In this document: piece after piece, positions 16,722-25,523 of the stretch | Numbering within the stretch: position 1 is the first letter of the stretch | Layout: each line of letters begins with the position of its first letter | Assembly: GCA_021816155.1 (NCBI GenBank) | Contig: JAKAZA010000013.1 | Location: 1-43,672 of the forward strand | DNA length: 43,672 nucleotides | From: Pseudomonadota bacterium | GTDB lineage: Bacteria > Pseudomonadota > Alphaproteobacteria > Caulobacterales > Caulobacteraceae | Direction of reading: 5' to 3' | Made by a program: the position numbers and the translations under genes | Notes under the pieces: generated by a model | What the model saw: the letters and a program-made list of their open reading frames with translations, nothing else | Told to the model about the DNA's origin: nothing | Database searches by the model: none

Positions 16722-18008
16722 ATGTCGAGTGCGGCAGAGGCGACGGCGTCGCCCACGATTGCGCGCCGGCATGTCGTCGCCGCCGTGATCGGCAACTGGC
16801 TCGAGTTCTACGACTTCACCGTCTACGCGTATTTCGCCCTCCAGATCGGCGACGCCTTCTTTCCGCAGACATCGAGCTTCATGCGGCTGATGGCGGCGCT
16901 GGTCACCTATGGCGTCGGCTTCATCTGTCGTCCGATCGGTGCGGTGGTGATCGGCCGCTTCGCCGACCGGGCGGGGCGCAAACCCGCGATGCTGCTTTCG
17001 TTCGCGATGATGGGCGTCGCCCTGCTGGGCCTGGTCTTCGTGCCCACCTACAAGCAGATCGGAATCGCGGCGCCGGTCATCGTGGTGATGCTGCGTCTGA
17101 TTCAGGGTTTCGCGCTGGGCGGGGAAGTCGGCCCGACGACCGCGTTCCTGGTCGAGGCCGCGCCGCCCGCAAAGCGGGGTCTCTTCGGCGCCTGGCAGAG
17201 CGCCAGCCAGTCGCTTTCCAGTCTGTCCGGCGGCTTCGTCGGCGTGATCCTCGCGGCGGTGCTCAGCAAGGCCGAGCTCGCCGATTTCGGGTGGCGCGTC
17301 GCCTTCCTGATCGGCGCGCTGGTCCTGCCGTTCGGCCTCGTCATCCGCGGCAGCCTGCCGGAGACGATGCATCACGCCGAGGCGCCGCTGGACGCGCACC
17401 CGGAGACGGCGGACATCCTCAGCCACTGGAAGATCATTCTTCTCGGCCTCGGCCTGATCACCGGCGGGACCGTGTCGACCTACGTCTTCATCTTCATGAC
17501 CACCTACGCCCAGGTGACGTTGCACATGGACGTCTCGGTTGCGTTCTGGATCACGGTGGTGAACGGCGCGGCCGGCTTCTTCGCCTCGCTGGTCGGCGGC
17601 GCGCTCTCCGACCACCTGGGGCGGCGCGCGCTCCTGATCTGGCCGCGCCTGGCCTTCCTCCTCGCGACGCTGCCGGTCTTCTGGATCGTCACCCATTCCC
17701 CGGGCGAGGCGCTGCTGCTGGCGGTCCTGGGCGGCCTGAACGTGCTCGCCAACCTCGCCGGCGTGCCGGCGCTCGTTGCGCTCACTGAGTCGCTGCGCAA
17801 GGAGATCCGGAGCGTGGCCGTCGCCACGGTCTACGCGCTCGCCGTGGCCGTGTTCGGCGGCACGACGCAGTTCGTGGTCGCCTGGCTCGACCACGTGACG
17901 AACAACCCCCTCGCCATCGCCTGGTACCTGATGGCCGCGACCCTGGTGGCGCTGATCGCGTCCGTGTTCATGGTCGAGACAGTGAAGCCGCGAACCGCCC
18001 AGGCCTGA
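16722..18008 (+). CDS. MFS transporter, metabolite:H+ symporter (MHS) type
   Basis: The 428-residue protein has about 12 hydrophobic segments. It carries the MHS-type hallmarks GNWLEFYDFTVYAYFA in TM1, RPIGAVVIGRFADRAGRKPAM (MFS motif A, loop 2-3), and RLIQGFALGGEVGPTTAFLVE in TM4. Relatives import organic acids or compatible solutes (citrate, alpha-ketoglutarate, proline/betaine) with protons, and the substrate here cannot be specified. The ATG at 16722 is preferred over a GTG at 16698 because GGAG lies 6 nt upstream. It stands alone, 154 bp from the divergent peptidase gene. Confidence 0.93.
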   Translation: MSSAAEATASPTIARRHVVAAVIGNWLEFYDFTVYAYFALQIGDAFFPQTSSFMRLMAALVTYGVGFICRPIGAVVIGRFADRAGRKPAMLLSFAMMGVALLGLVFVPTYKQIGIAAPVIVVMLRLIQGFALGGEVGPTTAFLVEAAPPAKRGLFGAWQSASQSLSSLSGGFVGVILAAVLSKAELADFGWRVAFLIGALVLPFGLVIRGSLPETMHHAEAPLDAHPETADILSHWKIILLGLGLITGGTVSTYVFIFMTTYAQVTLHMDVSVAFWITVVNGAAGFFASLVGGALSDHLGRRALLIWPRLAFLLATLPVFWIVTHSPGEALLLAVLGGLNVLANLAGVPALVALTESLRKEIRSVAVATVYALAVAVFGGTTQFVVAWLDHVTNNPLAIAWYLMAATLVALIASVFMVETVKPRTAQA

Positions 18009-18179
18009 CCTGATCGGCGCGACGGGCGAACGTCGCCGAGGCGGTCCGAGCGCGGCTTCGCGGCGCCCCCCGCCCTGGCGGTCTTTCGTGCGCCGTTCAG
18101 CCTAGCTTCAGGTCGCCCGACGTAGCAGAGCGAGCGTCAGGCCGGAGCAGCGGCTGTCCCGAGTGTCCGATGTCACGCG

Positions 18180-18253
18180 CAGCCCGAAGAGGACTCGAAC
18201 CTCCGACCTTCGGTTTAGGAAACCGCTGCTCTATCCTGCTGAGCTATCGGGCC
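18180..18253 (-). tRNA. tRNA-Arg (anticodon CCT)
   Basis: The minus strand folds as a tRNA: acceptor GGCCCGA/TCGGGCT (with a G1-T72 wobble) and D-arm GCTC...GAGC. The anticodon stem-loop centres on TTCCTAA with anticodon CCT, and the T-arm is GGAGG-TTCGAGT-CCTCT. The anticodon reads AGG, so arginine. The base pair at 27-43 is a G-A mismatch. The 3' CCA is not encoded (G73 is followed by CGC). No integrase or att-like repeat adjoins it. Confidence 0.95.
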
Positions 18254-18349
18254 AGCGCGGGGGTGGTGTAGCCCGCGCGTGCGCAGCAATCCAGCCGTGG
18301 GCTTGCTCTCCGGGCGCCGCGGCGAAGGGACAATGACGAAAAGGGCGAA

Positions 18350-18979
18350 ATGGTGAAGAGGCTTGGCGGCTGGCTTGCGGCTGCGGTGATGACGGTGATC
18401 CTCGTGTCGACAGCCGGCGGCGTCAGCGCGGCGCGCGCAGCACCGGCCGACCCGGCTGTGGCCACGGTCGACGGGTTCGACGCGGCGCTGCTCGGCGCCA
18501 TGAAGGGCGGCAAGGCGCTCGGCGTCAACGGCCGCTATCGCAGGCTGGCGCCGGCCGTGGCCCGGGCGTTCGACATCCCGACCATGATCCGCTTCGCGGT
18601 AGGGCCGCCCTGGAGCCAGATTCCGCCCGCGCAGCAGAAGGCGCTCACCGAGGCGTTCAACCGTCTCACCGTGGCCAGCTACGCGCGCAACTTCGACAGC
18701 TGGTCGGGCGAGAGCTTCGACGTCGACCCGAAGGTGCTGGCGCGCGGCCAGATCAGGCTGGTGACGACGCGCATCGTCTCGCCGCACGGCGCGCCGGTGA
18801 CGATCAGCTACCGCCTGCAGCCGGCGGACGGCGCCTGGAAGATCGTCGATGTCTACTACAACGGCACGATCAGCCAGCTGACCACGCGTCGCGCCGACTT
18901 CGCCTCGATACTTCAGCAGGGCGGCGCGACGGCGCTGATCGCGCACCTCAACCAGCTGGTGGACAAACAGCTGAAATAG
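18350..18979 (+). CDS. MlaC/Ttg2D-like periplasmic phospholipid-binding protein
   Basis: The 209-residue protein has a clear signal peptide (basic MVKRLGG, hydrophobic core, cleavage near SAARA-A at about 30). The mature part matches the MlaC/toluene-tolerance Ttg2 family, whose members carry phospholipids between the membranes: YRRLAPAVARAFDIPTMIRFAVG, LTVASYARNFDSW, YRLQPADGAWKIVDVYYNG and the end FASILQQGGATALIAHLNQLV. HpnM, the hopanoid-associated paralogue, is the other possibility. No mlaABDEF or hpn gene is adjacent, so its partner cannot be assigned. The ATG at 18350 has AAGGG just upstream. It is not obviously in an operon; the next gene is 36 nt on. Confidence 0.88.
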   Translation: MVKRLGGWLAAAVMTVILVSTAGGVSAARAAPADPAVATVDGFDAALLGAMKGGKALGVNGRYRRLAPAVARAFDIPTMIRFAVGPPWSQIPPAQQKALTEAFNRLTVASYARNFDSWSGESFDVDPKVLARGQIRLVTTRIVSPHGAPVTISYRLQPADGAWKIVDVYYNGTISQLTTRRADFASILQQGGATALIAHLNQLVDKQLK

Positions 18980-19015
18980 CCGCTCTCATCCGCCGGTCAC
19001 CGTGGAGGATCGGGC

Positions 19016-19900
19016 ATGGAGATCGGCGAGTGGGCCGCCACGCCGGACTTGGGCCGCATCTATCGCGAGATCCGCGCCCTGGGCCTCGAGACCAACCTCG
19101 CCGAACTCGAGGCGTTCGGCTTCACGGTCATCGAGGGCGCGCTGTCGCCCGAGCTTACGGTGCGTCTCAGAGACGCCGTGCTGCGAAGCTGGGAGGAGCG
19201 CTACGGCCGCAGGCTCGACCTCGAGGGCGAGACCGAGCTCAACGAGGTGCGGCTCGCCTCTTATCTGCTGTTCAAGGACCCGGTGTTCGAGGAAGCGGTG
19301 CTCAACCCGAAGCCGCTCGCCCTGATCACCTACCTGCTGGGCCAGAGCTGTTGGCTTTCCAGCCTGACCAGCCACGTGAAGGGCCCGGGCGAGGTCGGCC
19401 TGCTCCTGCACAGCGACACCGCCAATGGCGTGCCGGCGCCGTTCTCGGCCTACTCGCACGTGGCCAACTGCAACTACGCGCTCACCGACTACACCGAGGC
19501 CGGCGGGTGCCTGGCGATGGTCCCGGGCAGCCACCGCCTGCACCGCCAGCCGACGCGCTGGGAGGTCCATCTCGCCGGTCCCGAGCGCAACCCGCAGGCG
19601 ATTCCGATCGAGGTCCCCGCCGGCAGCGCCGTGGTCTGGCACGGCGCCACCTGGCACGGCTCGTTTCCGCGCAGGACTCCGGGGTTGCGCGTCAACCTGG
19701 CGGCCTACTTCTGCCGCCAGTACATGGCTCCGCAGGAGATCTACGGGGACTGCGTTCCGACCGAGCTCATCGCGCGCCACGGCCGCGACTCGCGCATGGC
19801 GCAACTCCTCGGCCTGAACCGCTTCAACGGCTGGCGGGACGAGGGCCCCGATCTCGACAGGCGCCGAGTCCTGCCGGCGGGCAGGACCTGGCAGTCATAG
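19016..19900 (+). CDS. Phytanoyl-CoA dioxygenase (PhyH) family protein
   Basis: The 294-residue member of the Fe(II)/2-oxoglutarate dioxygenase superfamily has an iron triad readable as H132-x-D134 (LLHSDTA) and H214 (WHGATWHGSFPR). R225 (GLRVNLAAYF) is positioned for 2-oxoglutarate. GCLAMVPGSHRLHRQP (164-179) is the characteristic PhyH segment between the ligands. The family hydroxylates lipids and small natural products; the substrate is unknown. GGAGG lies 7 nt before the ATG. It is the second 2OG oxygenase in the window but shows no close similarity to the one at 5482. It is convergent with the FYDLN gene, 7 bp away. Confidence 0.9.
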   Translation: MEIGEWAATPDLGRIYREIRALGLETNLAELEAFGFTVIEGALSPELTVRLRDAVLRSWEERYGRRLDLEGETELNEVRLASYLLFKDPVFEEAVLNPKPLALITYLLGQSCWLSSLTSHVKGPGEVGLLLHSDTANGVPAPFSAYSHVANCNYALTDYTEAGGCLAMVPGSHRLHRQPTRWEVHLAGPERNPQAIPIEVPAGSAVVWHGATWHGSFPRRTPGLRVNLAAYFCRQYMAPQEIYGDCVPTELIARHGRDSRMAQLLGLNRFNGWRDEGPDLDRRRVLPAGRTWQS

Positions 19901-19907
19901 GCGGGAC

Positions 19908-20375
19908 TCAGTCCTCGGCGTCGCCTTCGTCGGGCAGGCCGTCGATCTCGTCCTCGGAAAACTCGTCCTCGTCGTCCTCGATGAACGGAACCGCGTCGTC
20001 GTCGCTTTCCTCGAGGTCTTCGTCCTCGGCGAAGTCGACGCCCAGCGCCTCGTCGGGGGCGGGGGGCTTGCTTTCCGGGCTCTCGTCCTCGCCGGTCTCC
20101 AGCGGTTCGGCGTCGACGCCCTCGTCGAGCTCCGGCGCCTCCTCGACCTCGGCGCCGAACTCCTCGTCCTCGCTCTCGGTCGCGGCCGCCTTGACCTCTT
20201 CGCCATCCTCCTCGGGCAGTGGCCCGCGCGTCCGCACGCGGCGGTTCCGCAAGGCTTCTTCGGGGTCGAACTCGGCGCCGCACTTCGGGCAGTGGGCGGG
20301 GCGGCGATTAAGATCGTAGAACTTGCTGGAGCAGACAGGGCAGATCTGCTTTGCGCCCAGTTCGGGATTGGCCAA
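19908..20375 (-). CDS. FYDLN (TIGR02300-type) acidic zinc-ribbon protein
   Basis: The 155-residue protein has an N-terminal zinc-ribbon-like module (C12, C15, C29, C32; ICPVCSSKFYDLNRRPAHCPKCG) followed by a low-complexity tail dominated by Asp and Glu. The FYDLN block is the signature of a small alphaproteobacterial family of unknown function. The likely start is TTG at 20375, because AGGAG sits 10 nt upstream and the family begins ANPELG; the longer frame to 20570 runs through the aroA promoter and start and is rejected. It diverges from aroA across 111 bp, a neighbourhood I recall as common in this class. Confidence 0.9.
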   Translation of the reverse strand: MANPELGAKQICPVCSSKFYDLNRRPAHCPKCGAEFDPEEALRNRRVRTRGPLPEEDGEEVKAAATESEDEEFGAEVEEAPELDEGVDAEPLETGEDESPESKPPAPDEALGVDFAEDEDLEESDDDAVPFIEDDEDEFSEDEIDGLPDEGDAED

Positions 20376-20486
20376 GGCTGGCTCGCTCCTGGAATGAAAT
20401 GGGGCGCTCCCTTGCCACGGGCGTCCCCTTAAGTCAAAAGCCATCTCCCTCGCCCAAACCCCCTCATCGGAAGGCGTCGAATTCTC

Positions 20487-21809
20487 ATGGACGAGGCCGG
20501 ACTCACCGCTCGTCCCGGCGGTCCGCTTCGCGGCCGTGTCCGGGCGCCTGGCGACAAGTCGATCTCGCACCGCGCGCTGATCCTGGGCGCCCTAGCGGAA
20601 GGCGAGACGCAGATCGAGGGCCTGCTGGAGGGCGACGATGTGCTGCGCACCGCCGATGCGATGCGCCAGCTGGGCGCCGAGGTGACGCGCGAAGGGGTGG
20701 GCCGCTGGCGTGTCGCCGGCCGCGGCGCTCTGGCCGAGCCGTCGGACGTGATCGACTGCGGCAACTCCGGCACCGGCGTCCGCCTCATCATGGGCGCGGC
20801 GGCGGGCTATTCGATGACGACAACATTCACCGGCGACGCGTCTCTGCGCGGGCGACCGATGCTGCGGATCCTTCGCCCCTTGTCTCAGATGGGCGCCACC
20901 TACCTCGCTCGCGCCGGCGGACGGCTGCCGCTCAGCCTGGGCGGCGGCAACCTGGAAGCTGTCTCCTACCGTCCGCCCGAGCCGTCGGCGCAGGTCAAGT
21001 CCGCTGTGCTGCTCGCCGGGCTGAATGCGGCCGGCTCGACCGAGGTGATCGAGCGGGAGGCGACGCGCGACCATACCGAACGGATGCTGCGGGCGTTCGG
21101 CGCGCAGGTGGACGTCGAAGACCGCGGGGAGGGCCGTTGCATTCGCGTGGCCGGAGGCCAGAGGCTGACCGGCGCGCCGGTGCGCGTACCGGCCGACCCG
21201 TCGTCCGCCGCCTTCCCGCTGGTGGCGGCGTTGATCACGCCAGGTTCCGAGGTGACGGTGGAAGGCGTGCTCTTGAACCCGCTGCGCACCGGCCTGTTCG
21301 TGACGCTCCGGGAGATGGGCGCGGACCTGACCGTCGAGAACGAACGCGAGGAGGGCGGCGAGCTGGTGGGAGAGGTCACGGCCCGCCATTCGGCCCTCAG
21401 GGGCGTCGAGGTGCCTGCGAGCCGCGCGCCTTCGATGATCGACGAATACCCAATTCTCGCCGTGGCGGCCGCCTACGCTGAAGGGGCGACCACGATGCGC
21501 GGAATAGGCGAGCTCAGGGTGAAGGAGAGCGACCGCATCGCCATGATGGCCGCGGGGCTCTCCGCCTGCGGGGTCGACACGCTGGAGGAGCCGGAAGGGC
21601 TGGTGGTGGTCGGGACCGCGCGGGCCAACCACCGTGTCGCCGGCGGCGGCCTTGCGCGCACCCATGGCGACCATCGCATCGCCATGAGCTTCCTTGTCCT
21701 CGGGCTCGGGGCGGAAGCCCCGGTGGCGGTGGACGAGCCCGGCATGATCGCGACCAGCTTCCCAGGTTTCCACAAGCTCATGGCCGGGCTGGGAGCTGAG
21801 ATCGGTTGA
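20487..21809 (+). CDS. aroA: 3-phosphoshikimate 1-carboxyvinyltransferase (EPSP synthase)
   Basis: AroA joins shikimate-3-phosphate and phosphoenolpyruvate in the shikimate pathway. The 440-residue protein has [10 protein letters not shown] (21-30, with K24), GNSGTGVRL (92-100), [58 protein letters not shown] and [16 protein letters not shown]. The sequence is of the class II (Agrobacterium CP4-like) type throughout, but the glyphosate-determining position, Ala100 in CP4, is Gly here (G95). Normal glyphosate sensitivity is therefore expected. The start is the ATG at 20487, with GGAAGG upstream. It overlaps cmk by 4 nt. Confidence 0.97.
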   Translation: MDEAGLTARPGGPLRGRVRAPGDKSISHRALILGALAEGETQIEGLLEGDDVLRTADAMRQLGAEVTREGVGRWRVAGRGALAEPSDVIDCGNSGTGVRLIMGAAAGYSMTTTFTGDASLRGRPMLRILRPLSQMGATYLARAGGRLPLSLGGGNLEAVSYRPPEPSAQVKSAVLLAGLNAAGSTEVIEREATRDHTERMLRAFGAQVDVEDRGEGRCIRVAGGQRLTGAPVRVPADPSSAAFPLVAALITPGSEVTVEGVLLNPLRTGLFVTLREMGADLTVENEREEGGELVGEVTARHSALRGVEVPASRAPSMIDEYPILAVAAAYAEGATTMRGIGELRVKESDRIAMMAAGLSACGVDTLEEPEGLVVVGTARANHRVAGGGLARTHGDHRIAMSFLVLGLGAEAPVAVDEPGMIATSFPGFHKLMAGLGAEIG

Positions 21810-22459
21810 GCAGGCTCGTGATCGCCGTCGATGGCCCCGCCGCTTCCGGCAAGGGAACGATCGCGACCATGCTCGGCGAGACGTACGGGCTGCCGGTGCT
21901 CGATACGGGGCTGCTGTACCGCGCCGTCGGGGTCGCGCTTGAGCGCGCCGGCGGCGACCTCGCCGACGCCGCGGCCGCGGCCGCGGTGGCGCGTCGGCTC
22001 GACGCCGCGGACCTCGGAGATCCCGCCCTGCGCACCCGATCGGCGGGCGAGGCCGCCAGCCGCGTGGCGGCGCATCCGGCGGTGCGGGCGGCGCTGCTCG
22101 ACCTTCAGCGCCGGTTCGCCGGTCAGGACCGGGGCGCCGTCCTCGACGGGCGCGACATCGGCACGGTGATCGCGCCCGAGGCGCCGGCGAAGCTCTATGT
22201 CACGGCGAGCCCCAAGGTGCGGGCGCAGCGCCGATGGCTGCAGCTGAAGTCGGCCGGCGAGGCGGTGGGGTACGAGGAGGTGCTGGCCGACATCCGGGTC
22301 CGGGACGCCCGCGACTCCGGGCGCGACGCCGCGCCGATGCGGCCCGCGGCGGACGCCGTCTTGCTCGACACCACCGATTTGACTATACCCGCCGCCGCCG
22401 ATGCGGCCCGCCGCATTGTCGAGGAGGCGCGCGCCCGCTGGGGTCAATCCCCGGGCTAA
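21806..22459 (+). CDS. cmk: Cytidylate kinase
   Basis: Cmk phosphorylates CMP and dCMP. The 217-residue protein has the P-loop GPAASGKGT (10-18), [11 protein letters not shown], the CMP-binding [13 protein letters not shown], and the lid region [12 protein letters not shown] followed by [16 protein letters not shown]. Its start is ambiguous. A TTG at 21806 overlaps the aroA stop as TTGA with GGGAG upstream, while a GTG at 21818 would begin VIAVDGP, closer to the usual family start. I give the longer form. Translation is probably coupled to aroA. Confidence 0.95.
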   Translation: MSRLVIAVDGPAASGKGTIATMLGETYGLPVLDTGLLYRAVGVALERAGGDLADAAAAAAVARRLDAADLGDPALRTRSAGEAASRVAAHPAVRAALLDLQRRFAGQDRGAVLDGRDIGTVIAPEAPAKLYVTASPKVRAQRRWLQLKSAGEAVGYEEVLADIRVRDARDSGRDAAPMRPAADAVLLDTTDLTIPAAADAARRIVEEARARWGQSPG

Positions 22460-22624
22460 TCCAACCGCGCCAGGCTCGAACGCCGCGGGAACCAATCCGA
22501 CGCTCCAGGGTAAGACCTTCCGGCGTCCATCGCGCATGACCAGAGCAACCATTCGCGGGGCGCGCCCTCGCGGCCGCGATCCGCGCCGCCCCGCTCCGAG
22601 CACGAACGAGACCGAAGAGAATCC

Positions 22625-24334
22625 ATGGCAGACGACCTTTCGATGAACCCGACCCGCGACGATTTCGCCGCCTTGCTCGACGAGAGCCTCGGGCGCGGCG
22701 ATTTCGCCGAGGGCACGGTGGTGACCGGCCGCGTGGCGGCGATCGAGAAGGATTTCGCGATTATCGACGTCGGCCTGAAGACAGAGGGCCGCATTCCGGT
22801 GAAGGAATTCGGCGTCGACGACGCCGGCAAGGCCACGCTGAAGGTCGGCGATTCCGTCGAGGTGTTCCTCGAGCGGGTCGAGAACGCCATGGGCGAGGCG
22901 GTCATCAGCCGTGAGAAGGCGCGCCGCGAGGAGGCCTGGACCCGGCTGGAGGGCGTCTACGCCAAGAACGAGCCGGTGATGGGCTCGATCGTCGGCCGCG
23001 TGAAGGGAGGCTTCACGGTGGACCTCGGCGGGGCCTCGGCCTTCCTGCCGGGCAGCCAGGTCGACATCCGTCCGGTGCGAGACGTCGGGCCTCTCATGGG
23101 GCGCGAGCAGCCCTTCGCGATCCTCAAGATGGACCGCCCGCGCGGCAACATCGTCGTTTCCCGCCGAGCCATCCTCGAGGAGGCCAGGGCCGAGCAGCGC
23201 ACCGAGCTGGTCAGCCAGCTGCAGGAGGGCGAGGTGCGCGAGGGCGTGGTCAAGAACATCACCGACTATGGCGCCTTCGTCGACCTCGGCGGCATCGACG
23301 GGCTGCTGCACGTGACCGACATGAGCTGGAAGCGCGTCAGCCACCCAAGCCAGGTTCTGGCGGTCGGGGACACCGTGAAGGTGCAGATCGTCAAGATCAA
23401 TCCGGAGACCCAGCGCATCAGCCTCGGCATGAAGCAGCTGCAGTCCGACCCGTGGGACGGCGTCGAGGCCAAGTATCCGGTGGGCGCGAAGTTCAAGGGC
23501 CGCATCACCAACATCACCGACTACGGCGCCTTCGTGGAGCTGGAGCCTGGCGTCGAGGGCCTGGTCCACGTCTCGGAGATGAGCTGGACCAAGAAGAACG
23601 TCCATCCCGGCAAGATCGTCTCCACCTCGCAGGAGGTTGAGGTCGTGGTGCTGGACGTGGACGCCTCCAAGCGCCGCGTCAGCCTCGGCCTCAAGCAGGC
23701 GATGCAGAATCCGTGGGAGGCCTTCCTCGAAAGGCACCCGATCGGCACCGCCGTCGAAGGCGAGGTCAAGAACGCCACCGAGTTCGGACTCTTCCTCGGC
23801 CTCGAGGGCGACATCGACGGCATGGTCCACCTGTCCGACATCGACTGGAACATGCCCGGCGAGGAAGCCATCCTGCGCTACAAGAAGGGCGAGGCCGTCC
23901 GCGCTCGCGTGCTCGACGTCGATGTCGAGAAGGAGCGCATCAGCCTCGGCATCAAGCAGCTGGCGGGCGACCCGCTGGCGGGCGACGTCTACCGCAAGGG
24001 ACAGACCGTCACCGTCACCGTCACCGAGGTCACCTCGGGCGGCATTGAAGTGAAGTTCGGCGACGAGGAAGCGCCGGTGACGGCCTTCATCCGCAAGTCC
24101 GACCTCTCGCGCGACCGCTCCGAACAGCGGCCGGAGCGGTTCGCGGTGGGCGACCGGATCGACGCGCAGATCACCAATGTCGACAAGGCGGCCCGGCGTA
24201 TCTCGCTGTCGATCAAGGCCCTGGAGGTGGCGGAAGAAAAGGAAGCCATCGAGCAGTACGGCTCCTCGGACTCCGGCGCGTCGCTGGGCGATATCCTCGG
24301 CGCGGCTCTTCGCGAGAAGGCCTCGAAGGAGTAG
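22625..24334 (+). CDS. rpsA: 30S ribosomal protein S1
   Basis: The 569-residue S1 protein recruits mRNA to the 30S subunit. Six consecutive S1/OB repeats are visible: the first two are ribosome-binding and degenerate (GTVVTGRVAAIEKDFAIIDV; GSIVGRVKGGFTVDLGG). Four RNA-binding repeats follow, with NITDYGAFVDLGGIDGLLHVTDMSW, NITDYGAFVELEP and NATEFGLFLGLEGDIDGMVHLSDIDW as clear examples. Each ends in an RRISL-type strand. AGAGAA lies before the ATG. The cmk-rpsA-ihfB order is conserved in Proteobacteria. The 165-bp leader between cmk and rpsA holds no gene that I can see and could be the autoregulatory leader, but I see no defined fold. Confidence 0.98.
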   Translation: MADDLSMNPTRDDFAALLDESLGRGDFAEGTVVTGRVAAIEKDFAIIDVGLKTEGRIPVKEFGVDDAGKATLKVGDSVEVFLERVENAMGEAVISREKARREEAWTRLEGVYAKNEPVMGSIVGRVKGGFTVDLGGASAFLPGSQVDIRPVRDVGPLMGREQPFAILKMDRPRGNIVVSRRAILEEARAEQRTELVSQLQEGEVREGVVKNITDYGAFVDLGGIDGLLHVTDMSWKRVSHPSQVLAVGDTVKVQIVKINPETQRISLGMKQLQSDPWDGVEAKYPVGAKFKGRITNITDYGAFVELEPGVEGLVHVSEMSWTKKNVHPGKIVSTSQEVEVVVLDVDASKRRVSLGLKQAMQNPWEAFLERHPIGTAVEGEVKNATEFGLFLGLEGDIDGMVHLSDIDWNMPGEEAILRYKKGEAVRARVLDVDVEKERISLGIKQLAGDPLAGDVYRKGQTVTVTVTEVTSGGIEVKFGDEEAPVTAFIRKSDLSRDRSEQRPERFAVGDRIDAQITNVDKAARRISLSIKALEVAEEKEAIEQYGSSDSGASLGDILGAALREKASKE

Positions 24335-24374
24335 CCGGCATAACGTACCGGCGTCGTATTCGCCGGCGCCCCGT

Positions 24375-24400
24375 CGCCGGGCCTTGAAGGAGGCCCGGCG
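24375..24400 (+). terminator. Strong hairpin between rpsA and ihfB (possible terminator)
   Basis: CGCCGGGCCT (24375-24384) and AGGCCCGGCG (24391-24400) form a perfect 10-bp GC-rich stem around a 6-nt loop. It lies 41 nt after the rpsA stop and 40 nt before ihfB. The following bases (ATTGGGC) are only weakly T-rich, so termination may be partial, attenuating ihfB relative to rpsA. Confidence 0.55.
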
Positions 24401-24439
24401 ATTGGGCAATGGTCCCGGTCGGGGAACAGGGGACGCTGG

Positions 24440-24721
24440 ATGATCAAGTCCGAGTTGATCGCCGCTCTGGCGAGCGAGAACCCGCACCTCACCCAAAAGG
24501 ACATCGAGCGGGTGGTCGGCGTCATTCTCGACCAGATGATCGGCGCGCTGGAAGGCGGCGGCCGCGTGGAGCTGCGCGGGTTCGGCGCGTTCTCGGTGCG
24601 CTCGAGGCCGGCCAGGGCCGGGCGCAACCCGCGCACCGGCGAGGCGGTCAAGGTCCGCGCCAAGGCGGTTCCGTTCTTCAAGGCGGGCAAGGAGTTGCGC
24701 GCGCGTCTGAACGGCGATTAA
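24440..24721 (+). CDS. ihfB: Integration host factor subunit beta
   Basis: The 93-residue HU/IHF-fold protein forms a heterodimer with IhfA and bends DNA sharply. The beta-type features are the start [23 protein letters not shown] and the DNA-inserting arm [17 protein letters not shown] with the proline at its tip, followed by [17 protein letters not shown] precedes the ATG. It follows rpsA as in most Proteobacteria. Confidence 0.97.
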   Translation: MIKSELIAALASENPHLTQKDIERVVGVILDQMIGALEGGGRVELRGFGAFSVRSRPARAGRNPRTGEAVKVRAKAVPFFKAGKELRARLNGD

Positions 24722-24801
24722 CGTCGACCATTGCAGAGCCGTCGGGGGCGCAGCGCATGATCGATCCGTTGCAGAAGATATCGACCGCCGCCGGGGCGCC
24801 G

Positions 24802-25215
24802 ATGTCAATGGCTCGCGAGTTCCGCGAGTTCATCGCGCGCGGCAACGTCATCGACCTCGCCGTCGGCGTGATCATCGGCGGCGCATTCGGCAAGATCGTC
24901 ACCAGCCTGGTCGATCAGATCGTGATGCCGCCGATCGGTCTGATCCTCGGCAAGGTCGACTTCTCCCAGCTCAAGATCGTGCTGCAGCCGGCTGACCCGT
25001 CCCGGAAGCTGGCGCAGGTCGCCATCGGGTACGGCGCCTTCCTGAACACGGTTATCCAGTTCCTGATCGTGGCGTTCATCATCTTCCTGATGATCAAGCT
25101 CCTCAACGTGATGCGCCGCGAGGAGGCCAAGGCGCCCGCCGCGCCGCCCGCGCCGACGCCCACAGAGACGCTGCTCGGGGAGATCCGAGACCTTCTGAAG
25201 GCCCGCGCCGAATGA
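24802..25215 (+). CDS. mscL: Large-conductance mechanosensitive channel
   Basis: MscL opens under membrane tension to release solutes on hypo-osmotic shock. The 137-residue form given here begins [33 protein letters not shown], covering the N-terminal helix and the glycine-rich pore-lining TM1. A periplasmic loop, TM2 ([21 protein letters not shown]) and a charged C-terminal bundle ([12 protein letters not shown]) follow. An in-frame ATG at 24757 would add 15 residues ([15 protein letters not shown]) and also has a G-rich ribosome site; the shorter start fits the family better. It overlaps the next small gene by 4 nt (ATGA). Confidence 0.95.
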   Translation: MSMAREFREFIARGNVIDLAVGVIIGGAFGKIVTSLVDQIVMPPIGLILGKVDFSQLKIVLQPADPSRKLAQVAIGYGAFLNTVIQFLIVAFIIFLMIKLLNVMRREEAKAPAAPPAPTPTETLLGEIRDLLKARAE

Positions 25216-25445
25216 AGACCGTCGACCTCGACGACCTGCCGCCGCGCATCGCGCAGGTCCTGGCGGCGCTCGACGAAGGCGAGGAACTGGTGCTGGCGCA
25301 GGGAGGCGCCGTGGTTGCCAGGCTGGTCGTCGCTGATCCCGCCAGGCCGCCGCAGCCGGCGGAGCTGCTCTCCGATCTCGCGCCGGAGGAGCAGGTGCGC
25401 GAGGTGCTCGAGCAGTTCGGCGCAATGATCAACGACGAGTTCTGA
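25212..25445 (+). CDS. Small Phd/YefM-like protein, orphan
   Basis: This 77-residue acidic protein's first 40 residues ([20 protein letters not shown], then [20 protein letters not shown]) resemble the N-terminal DNA-binding domain of Phd/YefM antitoxins, where a short helix and the pattern GEE-x-V-x-x-x-G-x-x-VA-x-LV are typical. The tail ends [14 protein letters not shown]. No PIN, RelE/ParE or Doc toxin follows. It overlaps mscL by ATGA, so the two are translated together. The family resemblance is my reading by eye and is moderate. Confidence 0.7.
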   Translation: MKTVDLDDLPPRIAQVLAALDEGEELVLAQGGAVVARLVVADPARPPQPAELLSDLAPEEQVREVLEQFGAMINDEF

Positions 25446-25496
25446 AGACCTACGCAGAACCCCTTAGTTGGGTAGCGAGAGGCGGCCTGATAGGCG

Positions 25497-25517
25497 GCGC
25501 GGCATGTTTTTCCGCGC
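25497..25517. other. Hairpin just before the 63-residue gene
   Basis: GCGCGG (25497-25502) and CCGCGC (25512-25517) form a 6-bp stem around CATGTTTTT. It lies after the Phd-like gene and ends 6 nt before the GTG at 25524, so it could end the mscL transcript or occlude that start. The evidence is only the inverted repeat. Confidence 0.3.
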
Positions 25518-25523
25518 GCTTCC

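Noticed and set aside
18180-18253. tRNA-Arg, and likewise the tRNA-Leu at 39493, as integration sites for a mobile element
   Set aside because: No integrase, no repeated tRNA 3' end and no shift in gene type were seen on either side.
20376-20570. An N-terminal extension of the FYDLN protein
   Set aside because: It would cross the aroA promoter and start, lacks family sequence, and a TTG with AGGAG gives the expected N-terminus.
21473-24808. A 1111-codon minus-strand open frame antisense to aroA, cmk, rpsA and ihfB
   Set aside because: It spans four conserved genes and shows only complementary-strand composition; no motif is visible.
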